A stretch of DNA of 42,534 bases, taken from positions 1 to 42,534 of the IMG/VR virus record IMGVR_UViG_3300042868_002256, one strand, 5' to 3'. Source of the stretch: a virus. The notes under the pieces were generated by a model. That model was not told the origin of the DNA. It saw only the letters and a program-made list of their open reading frames with translations, and ran no database searches. Shown here in pieces: positions 18,700-28,264 of this stretch; within the stretch, counting starts at the first letter, position 1, and each line of letters starts with the position of its first letter. The translations under genes and the position numbers were made by a program.

Positions 18700-21600
18700 T
18701 GGGGTATACTTTAACTCAAATCAATACAATTCTATCAAAAGCTGATAGGGCAATTCACATATTAGGGAGCGTAGCTTATAACAAGAAGTTTGCTGAACTA
18801 GATGAGACCTATTGGTACGATAGAGACATCATATTTTTATATAAGTACGCAGCAGAGTGGGGCAAGGTAAATGACAGGGTTGGAACTGCTCGTATGGATT
18901 CTGTTGTGGAGAGATTAGAGGCAATGATGGAGATATACGACTATGGAAGTTTAACTCCTATTTACAGCCAGGTAGCTCAGGTTACAGGAATAAACACCGT
19001 TAATTTCTTGACAGAGGAGACGGACCCAACAGTTCCGGCATGGGTAAAACTAATAACAGAATCAGATATAGATAATTGGGATGAGTCATACACAGATAGA
19101 ATCAATAGCTTAACTACTATCGGCTCTTCAGGAACAGCTACCTTAGTTTCAAATGTATTGAATATCCCTGCTTATACTTTAAGTGGGTTAGGAGGTGTTC
19201 CAACATCAAGACAGTTAACTATAAATGGTACTACGTTTGACCTTTCCGCTAACAGAAGTTGGTCTGTAGGAACACATACAGGAAATTTAACTTCAGGATA
19301 TATTCCAAAAGCTACAGGTGCTACAACATTGACAGATGGTTTATTGTATGATACCGGCTCTGCTGTTCTATTAGGAACACAAACTGCTGGGTCTGCTAAA
19401 TTTATGGTGTATTCTGCTACGGCTGATAATCATTATCAAGCTATTGGTACTGCGCCATCTTTTAGATTTGCGGATACAATAGTTTCTCCTACATACACAG
19501 GTATAATTGGTTTAGCTACTGCAACTAATAATTTTATTATTGGAGCTGCGGCAGGCGATATGGTGCTTGCAAACAATACTACTTCATCGGTAGGTAACTT
19601 TTTATTTGGTACAGGCGCAACGGAAAGGATGAGAATAACTCCTACTGGAAACGTATCAATAAATAATACTAACAATACTTATAGACTAGACGTAAACGGT
19701 ACGGGAAGATTTACAGGTCAATTAAGACTAGAATCAACAATCACTAACGGAACGTATACTTATACTTTGCCGGGAGCGACAGGAACACTAGCTCTTACAA
19801 GTCAGTTGACAAGCGGAACTGTTACTTCGGTAGCTGCTTCTATTACAGGAAATTCGATAGGAATAACAGGAAGTCCAATAACATCAAGTGGAACTTTAGC
19901 GTTTGCGTTTGCAGGTAATGCCACCCAGTATGTAAGAGGCGATGGTGCTTTAGCTACCTTACCTACAAGCGGTGGTGGTGGTGGTGCTTCTGTTTCTTAC
20001 TATTTAAACGGCTCTATCAATCAAGGTACAATAGGCGGTGTTACTTATTACGAAATGAATAAGACACCTATTATTGGTGCAGGTACAGATTTTTCAAGAA
20101 GTTCTAACGGATATATAGCTTCGTTCTTAACTGATGCTAATGACCCTGCTTTATTAAATATCCCTGCAGGTAATTGGAATTTTGAAACATATTTTCAGGC
20201 TTCAAGCGGTGGCGGTAGTCCAACTTTTTACATTGAGTTGTATAAATACGATGGCACTACTTTTACGCTTATTGCTTCTAATAGTGGAAGTCCTAAGTTA
20301 ATTAATGACGGAACAAATATTGAGGCTTATTTTAGTGCCTTAGCAGTTCCGCAAACAACTTTAACTTTAACGGATAGATTAGCTATTCGCATATATGTTA
20401 CTACGGCAGGTAGAACAATTACAATGCACACTGAGAATGGACACCTTTGCCAAGTTATTACTACGTTCACAACAGGCTTAACGGCTCTTAATGGTTTGAC
20501 TGCACAAGTACAATATTTTGCAACAGGAACAAGCGGAACGGATTTTAACATCTCAAGTGCAACGGCTACACATACCTTCAATCTACCTACTGCTTCGGCA
20601 ACTAATCGTGGTGCTTTGTCAAGTGCAGATTGGACTACTTTTAACAATAAGCAAAACGCTTTAACTAACCCAATAACAGGAACAGGTACAAGTGGACAGG
20701 TAGCTTACTTTAATGGTACTTCAAGTTTAACAAGTTCTGCAACATTTGCCTTTACTCCTACATCACAACTTTTAGTTAATAATAGCGTAACGGCTGCATC
20801 TGCAATAGCAATAGGTACTAACCTTACTCCTACATTAACGGCTGCTGCTAATAATGATGTTCTTGTGGGATTGGATATTAATCCAACTTTTACAAATGGT
20901 GCTTTTACGGGGGTAAGAAATTATGGATTATTAGTTAGAAATGGTAGAGTTGGATTTGGCACATCAACACCATTATACAATTTAGATATTAGGGGTTCAG
21001 GTTCAGGTCCTGCTAATCCTATTTCAGTAAATATACAAAATTCAAATTCAGGTGGAGAAAGTTATATTGGTATTAGAAATGATTTAAACTATTATGCTGC
21101 ATTTGAGGTTTTTGGAAGCACTTGGGCTGATAATACTCTTTTAAGAAATACAGCATTATTATCTTCAGGAAGTGGAATAACAAATTTGGCTTTTATAACT
21201 CTTTCTACTGCTAATATTTCATTTAGAACCAATTCAACAGGAACTACAAATGAACGCTTAACAATTTTTGGTTCAAGTGGTAATGTAGGAATTAATCAAA
21301 CCACAGACGCAGGTTTCCGTCTTGACGTTAATGGTACTGCAAGAGTACAGGATAACTTGACTATTAGTAAAAATCAGAATGGTATAACAAGAACAGATAT
21401 AATTAATACAACGGCTGGAAATTCTGCTTATACAGAATATAGATTATCTCCGAGTGTTTCTTCAGGAACTGCAAGTTTTGGTAAGTATAGTACAAGCACG
21501 ACTGCATTTAAAATGATTTCCGCAAATGACAGTTATATTTATAATGGAGCATTAGGTGACATAAATATTTTGAATGACAATGCTTCAGGTATTATTAAAT

Positions 21601-24266
21601 TTGCAGCAGGAGCAAGTTCTACTGCACAAATGACATTAGGCTCAACAGGTAATCTTACTTTAAATACAAATCAAAATGCATCAACTTCTTTAGAAGTAAT
21701 AAATACGACAAGTGGAACAGGTGCATTGGCTAGATTAGTTGTTACATCAACTCTTGGAAGTTTAACATTTGGTAAATTTTCAACCGCTACAACTGTTTAT
21801 AAAAATGTATCAGGAAATGATGGTTATATCTATCTTAATGGAACAGGAAATATTTCAATCCTTAACGACTACGGAACAGGCAATATAAACTTTGCAGCAG
21901 GTGGTTCATCTACTGCTCAATTAACTTTAAGTTCAGGTGGTGATTTAGCATTAGGTACTACTACTTTTGGAACTGCAACTAAGTTTACATTAGGAGGCTC
22001 TGAAACTGCATCAAGTGCAATAGCAAGAGGTGGATTAATAAACACTACCTTAGTAGCAGCAGCAAACAATGATGTATTAGTAGGATTAGATATTAACCCT
22101 ACGTTTACTAATGGAGCGTTTACGGGGGTAAGTAATGTTGGGTTAAGAACACAATCCATATTAGTTGGCACTTCAATAATTACAGGGGTTACTGATGCTA
22201 TTCAAGTTAAATTATCGAATGCAACAGTATCACTACAAAATACAACAGCTACAAATTATGCAGGTGTTAATATGTATGACGATAGTAATACATTAACAGG
22301 AAGTTTTGCAATAGGCGGAACTGCAGCATCAGTACCTTCGCTTGCAGGTAATTTTTTATTTGGTGCAAGAAAATCAACTGGTAAAACAATAATTGTAGGT
22401 GGTGTAAGTGCTACTCAATTAGCTACAATGTTTTCTACAGGTAACTTCCTTATTCAAAATGCAGGTACACACACAGACGCAGGTTTCCGTCTTGACGTTA
22501 ATGGTACTGCAAGGATACAGGGAAACACAAATATAATTGGTAACTTATCATTTAATTCTTCTACAAGTCAATTTATTATTAATACAGGTGCTTCAGGTAA
22601 TGTTGGCAGACCATCTATTTGGAATCAAGGCGTTTATAGTACACTTGGTCTTTTAGGTAGTTCACAGGGGATTATTCAAGATATTTTTTTATTTGGATTT
22701 GCATATACAGCAGATGGTCTAGGTGGTCAAAGGTCATGGTTTAGTGATAATGCTTCCATTGTTAACATTAACATGGGTTGGGGTAATAAGAGCGGTGGCA
22801 CAGGTAATAATGCTTCTACATTATTAATAAGCAACACAATTAATTTTACCACAACTAATACCTACACTTTAAGAGGTATTTACTACAATCCAACAGTAAC
22901 TGCACTTAATGGTGCTAACCACATAGCTATTCAAACAGTAAGTGGAGATGTCTTACTTGGAACAACAAGTGGTAACGTAGCAATAGGAACATCTACTTTA
23001 GCAACTGCAACAGAACTTACTTTAGGTGGTAGTCAAACTGCATCAAGTGCAATAGCAAGAGGTGGATTAATAAACACTACCTTAGTAGCATCTGCTAATA
23101 ATGACGTTCTTGTTGGTCTTGATATTAACCCTACATTTACTAATGGAGCGTTTACAGGTGTAACGAACTTAGCTGCAAGAATAATACAAGTAACAGGAGC
23201 AACCGGTAATAATACTCTTAGATTGGCTAATAATAGTGGGAATGCGAATGTTATTCAATTTTGGAGTACAAATACTGCTTCACAACAATCTTACATAATA
23301 TCAACAAATTCAACATTTGGTTATGGAACTTATGTTGGAAATCAATTAAATCTTGGTGGTGGAACAGGTGGTGTTGCTTTAAGAACAAATAATTCAGCTC
23401 CAATAAGATTTTATGCAACAAATTCTGATGCTGATTTTTCTACTGTTCAAATGCAAATGTTTGGTGCAACAGGAAATGTTTTATTACAAAATGGTGGCAC
23501 ATTCACAGACGCAGGCTTTAGGTTAGATGTAAATGGTACTGCAAGAGTGCAAAGTTTCACAACAATAAATGCTGCACCTGCGGTAAATGGTGAATCTGCT
23601 TTATTAGTTCAACCTACAACAAATAATAGTACATCTTCTGCTTTAGTTTTTGGTATATATAACAATGCTACAATCAATACAATAACTTCTACAAGTAGTT
23701 ATACAGGTATTTATTCAAGAAATTCAGTAGGAGCAACATTAGTTCAAGCTGTTGCAGTTCAAGGCGATGTAAACATTTCTGCAGGAACAACAAGTACTGC
23801 ATTAGGTTTTACTTGTAATAGTGCAGTATTAGGAACAGGAACAGCATCAACATTTGTTGGATATAATTTTACTGATGTATTTAAGGCAGGTAGTGGTGCA
23901 GTAGGTAGACAAATTGGTATAAGAATAATGAACTTAACGGCAGGTAGTACTGCAAATGTTGGTTTACTATTTAATAATGCTTTAAATACAAGTGTTAGTG
24001 GAACTTGGGATATATATTCTCAATCAGGTAATAACTCATATTTAGCAGGAAGCATAGGTATAGGTGCATCAACAATAAATGCATCAGCTAAAGTACAAAT
24101 AGATAGCACAACTCAAGGATTCTTACCACCTCGCCAAAATCAAACACAAAGAACAGCAATTAGTAGCCCAGCAGAAGGTTTAATAGTTTATCAAACCGAT
24201 GGAGTAGCAGGTCTGTATGTATATAGTGGAGGCTCTTGGAAATCACTCACAATGACTACCATATGA
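18699..24266 (+). CDS. Large repetitive tail fibre / receptor-binding protein
   Basis: 1855 residues. Residues 1-100 are helical and charged, a likely anchor to the tail. The rest is Thr/Ser/Asn/Gly-rich beta repeats, including RLDVNGT-type motifs (near residues 328, 873, 1264 and 1609) and three copies of a 41-residue unit containing VGLDINPTFTNGAFTGV. A Gly run near residue 428 begins a different beta-sandwich-like segment (about 430-590) that may be a separate receptor-binding domain. The end (GFLPPRQNQTQRTAISSPAE, then GLIVYQT and SGGSWKSL) is a C-terminus I associate with Bacteroidota phage fibres. Its TGA overlaps the start codon of the endonuclease. Host-range determinant by inference. 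Confidence 0.8.
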   Translation: MGYTLTQINTILSKADRAIHILGSVAYNKKFAELDETYWYDRDIIFLYKYAAEWGKVNDRVGTARMDSVVERLEAMMEIYDYGSLTPIYSQVAQVTGINTVNFLTEETDPTVPAWVKLITESDIDNWDESYTDRINSLTTIGSSGTATLVSNVLNIPAYTLSGLGGVPTSRQLTINGTTFDLSANRSWSVGTHTGNLTSGYIPKATGATTLTDGLLYDTGSAVLLGTQTAGSAKFMVYSATADNHYQAIGTAPSFRFADTIVSPTYTGIIGLATATNNFIIGAAAGDMVLANNTTSSVGNFLFGTGATERMRITPTGNVSINNTNNTYRLDVNGTGRFTGQLRLESTITNGTYTYTLPGATGTLALTSQLTSGTVTSVAASITGNSIGITGSPITSSGTLAFAFAGNATQYVRGDGALATLPTSGGGGGASVSYYLNGSINQGTIGGVTYYEMNKTPIIGAGTDFSRSSNGYIASFLTDANDPALLNIPAGNWNFETYFQASSGGGSPTFYIELYKYDGTTFTLIASNSGSPKLINDGTNIEAYFSALAVPQTTLTLTDRLAIRIYVTTAGRTITMHTENGHLCQVITTFTTGLTALNGLTAQVQYFATGTSGTDFNISSATATHTFNLPTASATNRGALSSADWTTFNNKQNALTNPITGTGTSGQVAYFNGTSSLTSSATFAFTPTSQLLVNNSVTAASAIAIGTNLTPTLTAAANNDVLVGLDINPTFTNGAFTGVRNYGLLVRNGRVGFGTSTPLYNLDIRGSGSGPANPISVNIQNSNSGGESYIGIRNDLNYYAAFEVFGSTWADNTLLRNTALLSSGSGITNLAFITLSTANISFRTNSTGTTNERLTIFGSSGNVGINQTTDAGFRLDVNGTARVQDNLTISKNQNGITRTDIINTTAGNSAYTEYRLSPSVSSGTASFGKYSTSTTAFKMISANDSYIYNGALGDINILNDNASGIIKFAAGASSTAQMTLGSTGNLTLNTNQNASTSLEVINTTSGTGALARLVVTSTLGSLTFGKFSTATTVYKNVSGNDGYIYLNGTGNISILNDYGTGNINFAAGGSSTAQLTLSSGGDLALGTTTFGTATKFTLGGSETASSAIARGGLINTTLVAAANNDVLVGLDINPTFTNGAFTGVSNVGLRTQSILVGTSIITGVTDAIQVKLSNATVSLQNTTATNYAGVNMYDDSNTLTGSFAIGGTAASVPSLAGNFLFGARKSTGKTIIVGGVSATQLATMFSTGNFLIQNAGTHTDAGFRLDVNGTARIQGNTNIIGNLSFNSSTSQFIINTGASGNVGRPSIWNQGVYSTLGLLGSSQGIIQDIFLFGFAYTADGLGGQRSWFSDNASIVNINMGWGNKSGGTGNNASTLLISNTINFTTTNTYTLRGIYYNPTVTALNGANHIAIQTVSGDVLLGTTSGNVAIGTSTLATATELTLGGSQTASSAIARGGLINTTLVASANNDVLVGLDINPTFTNGAFTGVTNLAARIIQVTGATGNNTLRLANNSGNANVIQFWSTNTASQQSYIISTNSTFGYGTYVGNQLNLGGGTGGVALRTNNSAPIRFYATNSDADFSTVQMQMFGATGNVLLQNGGTFTDAGFRLDVNGTARVQSFTTINAAPAVNGESALLVQPTTNNSTSSALVFGIYNNATINTITSTSSYTGIYSRNSVGATLVQAVAVQGDVNISAGTTSTALGFTCNSAVLGTGTASTFVGYNFTDVFKAGSGAVGRQIGIRIMNLTAGSTANVGLLFNNALNTSVSGTWDIYSQSGNNSYLAGSIGIGASTINASAKVQIDSTTQGFLPPRQNQTQRTAISSPAEGLIVYQTDGVAGLYVYSGGSWKSLTMTTI
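20793..23162 (+). repeat. Three copies of a 123-bp coding repeat in the tail fibre
   Basis: Copies at 20793-20915, 22008-22130 and 23040-23162 encode near-identical 41-residue units. Copies 2 and 3 are almost identical in their first 55 bases and differ mainly at synonymous sites later; copy 1 has a different first third. This points to internal duplication with partial later divergence. Confidence 0.85.
21303..22513 (+). repeat. 41-bp exact repeat in the tail fibre (DAGFRLDVNGTAR unit)
   Basis: Bases 21303-21343 and 22473-22513 are identical and encode TDAGFRLDVNGTAR. A third copy from 23505 encodes the same peptide with different codons. Related LDVNGTGRF or LDVTGTGRF motifs occur near 19685 and in the second fibre near 26195. 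Confidence 0.85.
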
Positions 24267-24820
24267 TAGGAGTATATAAAATAACATTTCCGAATGGAGT
24301 CTACTACTTCGGTCAAGCAGTTGATTTAAGAAGAAGGGAGTACCAGCATAATAGAGAAGTCAAAAAAGGTAGACATAGTAATCCTAGGATTCAGCATTGT
24401 TGGAATAAGTATGGAGAGTTTAAGTTTGAAATACTAGAAGAATGTGAAAAAGATGACTTAAATAGAATTGAAAGCGACTATATAATAAAGCACATAGATG
24501 ACAAACTGTGTTGTAATATATGCAGAGAAGGTAGCTCAAGAAAAGGATTAGTAATGCCTGAAGAACAGAAAGAGAATCTTAGAAATTACAATAAAATAAT
24601 TGGAAAATCTAAGCCTGTCTATATGTTTACTAAAGATTTTGATTTACTTGGAAGATATGAGTCTATTGTAGAGGCTGAAAAATCTGTTAATGCTAATCCT
24701 AAAGATGTACAAAAATCCTGTAAAAACAGAGGTAAGTATAATGTTAAAGGGTATAAGTTTTTATTTGCAGCAGAAGTAGATATATTTCTAAACTACGCAA
24801 AAGAAATGGTAAAATTATAA
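24263..24820 (+). CDS. GIY-YIG homing endonuclease
   Basis: 185 residues from the ATG at 24263, chosen because it overlaps the fibre stop (ATGA) and puts GVY at residues 3-5; an upstream ATG at 24236 would add 9 residues inside the fibre gene. The GIY-YIG core is seen as GVY(3-5) and YFG(15-17), followed by the expected Arg cluster (DLRRREYQH) and an acidic helix (IESDYIIKH). The C-terminal part (FDLLGRYESIVEAEKSVN, then VKGYKFLF) resembles a NUMOD1-type DNA-recognition module. These are selfish enzymes that nick a cognate site and spread by recombination. It lies exactly between two fibre-region genes. Confidence 0.85.
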   Translation: MIGVYKITFPNGVYYFGQAVDLRRREYQHNREVKKGRHSNPRIQHCWNKYGEFKFEILEECEKDDLNRIESDYIIKHIDDKLCCNICREGSSRKGLVMPEEQKENLRNYNKIIGKSKPVYMFTKDFDLLGRYESIVEAEKSVNANPKDVQKSCKNRGKYNVKGYKFLFAAEVDIFLNYAKEMVKL

Positions 24821-24831
24821 AAATAAATAAT

Positions 24832-25098
24832 ATGGCACAAATTCAACCGATTACATTCCCAATACTAGGGGAAGCAACACAACTAATGGTAAGAGTATTA
24901 CCTTTTGAAACAAACGCAATAACTTGCGGAACTTATTATGAACTACAAACAAGCGAAGGTAAAAGCCTAGCTAATGGTAATTATGATTTAAGTGAAGAAG
25001 AGTTTGCATTATGGGGGACAAATAATGGATATGTAGACCAATTAGTTGCAAATTATCTTGGAGTTACAATCATAGAAGACATTACAGAAGCTGAATAA
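24832..25098 (+). CDS. Small conserved-type tail-region protein
   Basis: 88 residues, acidic, mixed beta then alpha (FPILGEATQLMVRVLPFE, then LSEEEFALWGTNNGYVDQLV). No signal peptide, membrane segment or Cys cluster. It starts 11 nt after the endonuclease, behind an A-rich leader. Small proteins of this type accompany fibre genes in Bacteroidota phages, and a fibre chaperone or minor tail protein is possible, but nothing in the residues proves a role. Confidence 0.5.
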   Translation: MAQIQPITFPILGEATQLMVRVLPFETNAITCGTYYELQTSEGKSLANGNYDLSEEEFALWGTNNGYVDQLVANYLGVTIIEDITEAE

Positions 25099-25106
25099 TA
25101 AATAAG

Positions 25107-25114
25107 TAAATTTG
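25107..25114 (+). promoter_or_regulatory. -7 promoter box (TAAATTTG) almost touching the start codon
   Basis: TAAATTTG ends only 4 nt before the ATG at 25119. With the usual distance to +1, the mRNA would start at or next to the A of the ATG, so it would be leaderless or nearly so. Confidence 0.5.
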
Positions 25115-25118
25115 CACC

Positions 25119-27266
25119 ATGGCATTAGCTAATATAACGAATAATATTTTAACAGATAGTGGGATACTTGTAGGTAGTTTATTAACCACAAGTTCTGCTG
25201 CCTCTACCTATGTACCATATACGGGAGCTACAGCTGATTTAGTTTTAGGAAATAGGCTTTCAAAAGCTAATAGTTTTTACGCAGATGGTGATGGCTCTTT
25301 TACAAGTGGAGGGTTGTTTTTAAAGCAATACGCTTCAGGAGCTACAAATATTACAGGATATAATATAATTACAACACAAACAAGTGGATTTTTATTTTCT
25401 GCTTCAGTAGCAAGTAGCTTTAAAAACTTTATATTAGATGTAAGTTCGCTTACAGATGTAACTCAAAGAACATACACCCTTCCTGATGCTTCTGGAACAC
25501 TTGCTTTAACAAGCTCTTTAAGTGGTATGGTAACGGGTACAGGTACTAATAACTATATTCCTAAATTTACTACAACAGGAAGTACAATAGGGAATAGCAT
25601 TATTAGTGAGAGCGGAAGTGTAATAACTGTTGCAGGAACAATAGTTGCAAGTAATAGAATTACTATTAATGGTAATAATGACCTTGCTTTTTATGGAGCA
25701 AGTTCATCTACAGGATATATGCATTTGCAATTATCGAATACAGGTAATACTACACGACTTGCACAAGAAGGTTCAACAGGTGGTAATATGGCAGTTGGTT
25801 CGTCTGCTTATGCAACAATATTAAATTCAACAGGAGCATATTCATTACAATTAGCAACTAATAATACTGTTCGTGCAACTCTTGACGCTTCCGGCAATTT
25901 AGGATTAGGAGTTACACCGAGTGCGTGGAGTGGAGTAACAACATTACAAATTGGTAATTCAAGTTTAGGTGATGCTTCAACAAATTTGCAATTAACACAT
26001 AATGCATATTATGATGGTGGTAATTGGAGATATATTACATCTGCTGCTGCTTCAAACTATTATCAAGCAGGTGGTTTTCATTTTTGGAGAACCGCCCCTT
26101 CAGGAACGGCAGGTAACGCTATATCCTTTACCCAAGCAATGACGTTAAACGCTTCAGGTAATTTATCTTTAGGAAACACTAATGATACATATAAGTTAGA
26201 TGTAACAGGTACGGGCAGGTTTACAGATTCTTTTGAATTAAATACAACAGGCACTGGAGCATTAGGTTTTTTTGGGGCTAACAATACCACTGATAAATAC
26301 TTTAGGATTAGAAATTCAAGTGGTAATTTTGAAATGGGTACATCATCTACTGAGCATTATTTAATTGGAAATGGTGCAATCCCTTTAAAATTTTTTACAA
26401 GTGGAACTACTCGTCTTACAATAGCCTCTACAGGAGCAGCTACATTCTCAAGTAGTGTAACTGTTGGTACAGATATATTTCTTAATTATGATTATGCAAT
26501 AAGATTTAAAAATTCAGGGGGTACTTATAGACAAATCTTAGCTTATGCAGATGATACTTATTTAGATGCTCGTGATGGTGGAATTATATTTAGAACAGGA
26601 ACAGGGGGTACAGCTACCGAGCGTATGCTCATAACAAGTGGTGGGGATTTATATGTAAAAGGAAATGGCAGTGATATTACTTTATCAACAAGGATATATT
26701 CTGATGATACCTATTCGGATTTTTTAGCTTCAGCTACAAGTGCAACTGCAAAAACAATGAGATTTTTTGCTAAAAATACTTTAGAAACAATGCGCATAAC
26801 AAGTGGGGGTTCAGTATTAATCGGAACAACAACAGAAGGATTTTTAGGAAAACTACAAGTAGCAGGAAGTGTTGCAATCACAGGTCAATATAATACAGTA
26901 TTGCCTTCAAGTAGCTTTTCTTACTTTGATGGTTCAGGTCAAGTAGTTTCATCTTCATCAAATGCAAGTGCATTATACCTTGATACAACTTGGAACACAA
27001 CAGGCAACCCTGATGGTATTTACTTAAACGTAACTAACACGGCAAGTGGAGCATCTTCTAAATTATTAAACTTAAAAGTAGGTAGCGTTTCTCAGTTCAG
27101 CGTAAGTAAAGGTGGGGCAATACAAACAAGCGACCCAACAAACGGAACTGCAAGACCTTGGAAATTAGGAGATGCACGTTCAGGCACTATATCAACAGAT
27201 AGTTACATAATAGTAGAAGTAAATGGAGTTACTTATTCAATACCGGCATTAAACGGTTTACCTTAA
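25119..27266 (+). CDS. Second tail fibre / receptor-binding-type protein
   Basis: 715 residues, Thr/Ser/Asn/Gly-rich and beta-type throughout. It contains a YKLDVTGTGRFTD motif (about residue 355) related to the repeats of the larger fibre, several TERM(L/R)I-type stretches before beta turns, and a C-terminal segment (ARPWKLGDARSGTISTDSYI, then VEVNGVTYSIPALNG) that looks like a small conserved terminal domain. No intramolecular-chaperone protease motif seen. The first 60 residues lack the charged helical anchor of the larger fibre, so it may bind elsewhere on the tail or on the first fibre. Confidence 0.7.
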   Translation: MALANITNNILTDSGILVGSLLTTSSAASTYVPYTGATADLVLGNRLSKANSFYADGDGSFTSGGLFLKQYASGATNITGYNIITTQTSGFLFSASVASSFKNFILDVSSLTDVTQRTYTLPDASGTLALTSSLSGMVTGTGTNNYIPKFTTTGSTIGNSIISESGSVITVAGTIVASNRITINGNNDLAFYGASSSTGYMHLQLSNTGNTTRLAQEGSTGGNMAVGSSAYATILNSTGAYSLQLATNNTVRATLDASGNLGLGVTPSAWSGVTTLQIGNSSLGDASTNLQLTHNAYYDGGNWRYITSAAASNYYQAGGFHFWRTAPSGTAGNAISFTQAMTLNASGNLSLGNTNDTYKLDVTGTGRFTDSFELNTTGTGALGFFGANNTTDKYFRIRNSSGNFEMGTSSTEHYLIGNGAIPLKFFTSGTTRLTIASTGAATFSSSVTVGTDIFLNYDYAIRFKNSGGTYRQILAYADDTYLDARDGGIIFRTGTGGTATERMLITSGGDLYVKGNGSDITLSTRIYSDDTYSDFLASATSATAKTMRFFAKNTLETMRITSGGSVLIGTTTEGFLGKLQVAGSVAITGQYNTVLPSSSFSYFDGSGQVVSSSSNASALYLDTTWNTTGNPDGIYLNVTNTASGASSKLLNLKVGSVSQFSVSKGGAIQTSDPTNGTARPWKLGDARSGTISTDSYIIVEVNGVTYSIPALNGLP

Positions 27267-27288
27267 AAACAAATAAAAAATAGATAAA

Positions 27289-27681
27289 ATGAGTACAAAA
27301 AATTGGGTCATCAGCGCCCTTGATTGCCTTCCAGAAGGCGGAGATTTAAACAAATTCGTAGTTGTTTGTCACTGGCGCAGACAAGCAACAGAATTAGTAG
27401 ACGGAAAAGAGTACAATGCAGATGTGTATGGTGCTCAGTCATTCAGCTTTGAAAACGTAACAGAATTTACTCCTTACGAGGACCTGACTTTTGAAATCGT
27501 ATGTGGATGGTTGGAAAATTCACTAGAAATGGAGTCGTTGGATGCTAATTTAGATTCTCAAATTGCTAATCTAATTAATCCTCCGATTATTTCTCCAAAG
27601 TTACCTTGGGTATCTACACCAACAGAAGCACCTGTATTTGAAGAACCAACTACAACTTTAGAAAATGAAGAAACTGTTTAA
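27289..27681 (+). CDS. Small phage protein of a family common in aquatic phages
   Basis: 130 residues. The pattern NWVISAL...VVVCHWRR...YGAQSF...FTPYEDLT...GWLE...LDANLDSQIANLINPP...LPW resembles a small protein family frequent in aquatic tailed phages near tail and lysis genes (I recall it as DUF7936-like; not searched). No membrane segment. The C-terminus is acidic and Pro-rich. Its last 17 bases overlap the next gene, which suggests translational coupling to the membrane-protein cassette. Function unknown. Confidence 0.6.
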   Translation: MSTKNWVISALDCLPEGGDLNKFVVVCHWRRQATELVDGKEYNADVYGAQSFSFENVTEFTPYEDLTFEIVCGWLENSLEMESLDANLDSQIANLINPPIISPKLPWVSTPTEAPVFEEPTTTLENEETV

Positions 27682-27925
27682 TTGGATGGGGGGATTTTTC
27701 TCCTCAGAAAGCAATAACTCTAGCAAGAGATTAGTAGGCATAATAGGGGCCGGTTTTCTTTATTGGACCCTTTATACCAATTCTATGTCAGAGGCTCATG
27801 TAGCCCCTGCAGAATCGCTTGTATGGGCAACTACTGCGTTAGTAATGGTTTCTCTTGGACTTACAACTGTTGAATCGGTTACGGGTCTTATAAAAGGTTT
27901 TAAACAAGGTAAAACAGAAGAGTAA
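27665..27925 (+). CDS. Small two-helix membrane protein, holin-like
   Basis: 86 residues with two probable membrane segments (RLVGIIGAGFLYWTLYT, about 22-38, and LVWATTALVMVSLGLTTVES, about 53-72) and a basic C-terminus (KGFKQGKTEE). Small size, two segments and a place at the head of a cassette that includes an endolysin suggest a holin or antiholin. Its stop directly abuts the TTG of the next membrane gene. Which of the two acts as holin cannot be told from sequence. Confidence 0.55.
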   Translation: MKKLFNWMGGFFSSESNNSSKRLVGIIGAGFLYWTLYTNSMSEAHVAPAESLVWATTALVMVSLGLTTVESVTGLIKGFKQGKTEE

Positions 27926-28264
27926 TTGGATAATTTTATAGCTCATTTTTTAGATGGAGGGTGGGTAGTACTATTGATTGGGGCGGCAGGCATGGTGGCT
28001 AGACTCGTAACTACTAATGAAGAACAATCTAGTTCTGATGTGGTTAAGAAGATGATTAGCTCTATGATTGCCTCCCTAATTGCATGGTTTGTTATGGAAC
28101 AGTTTGAAGTTGATTCTATGTATAAGGCTATTGCTTATGGGCTAGTAGGACTAAACAGTCCTGAAATAATACAAGGAGTACTTAAAATAAGTGGGCAATT
28201 TGCCTCAGACCCAATGTCATTTATGAAACAACAAAATAAACCAAAACCAAAAAGAAAACGATGA
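27926..28264 (+). CDS. Holin-like membrane protein
   Basis: 112 residues from a TTG codon directly after the previous stop (TAA-TTG), chosen because the frame has no earlier start and the first hydrophobic segment begins at residue 12. Membrane segments: WVVLLIGAAGMVARLV (about 13-28) and MIASLIAWFVM (about 49-60), then an amphipathic segment (AIAYGLVGLNSPEIIQGVLK) resembling the end of superfamily III (LydA-like) holins. The tail is very basic (KPKPKRKR), as expected for a cytoplasmic holin end. It overlaps the next gene by ATGA. Likely makes the inner-membrane lesions that start lysis. Confidence 0.6.
   Translation: MDNFIAHFLDGGWVVLLIGAAGMVARLVTTNEEQSSSDVVKKMISSMIASLIAWFVMEQFEVDSMYKAIAYGLVGLNSPEIIQGVLKISGQFASDPMSFMKQQNKPKPKRKR

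Noticed and set aside
20793-23162. Fibre repeats considered as a CRISPR array or as template/variable repeats of a diversity-generating retroelement
   Set aside because: Repeats are 123 bp, in frame, unevenly spaced and partly synonymous; there is no reverse transcriptase, no adenine-biased variation and no spacer pattern.
24236-24262. Upstream start for the endonuclease at 24236
   Set aside because: It would extend 27 bases into the fibre gene; the ATG at 24263 overlaps the fibre stop by ATGA and places the GIY motif at the usual distance from the N-terminus.
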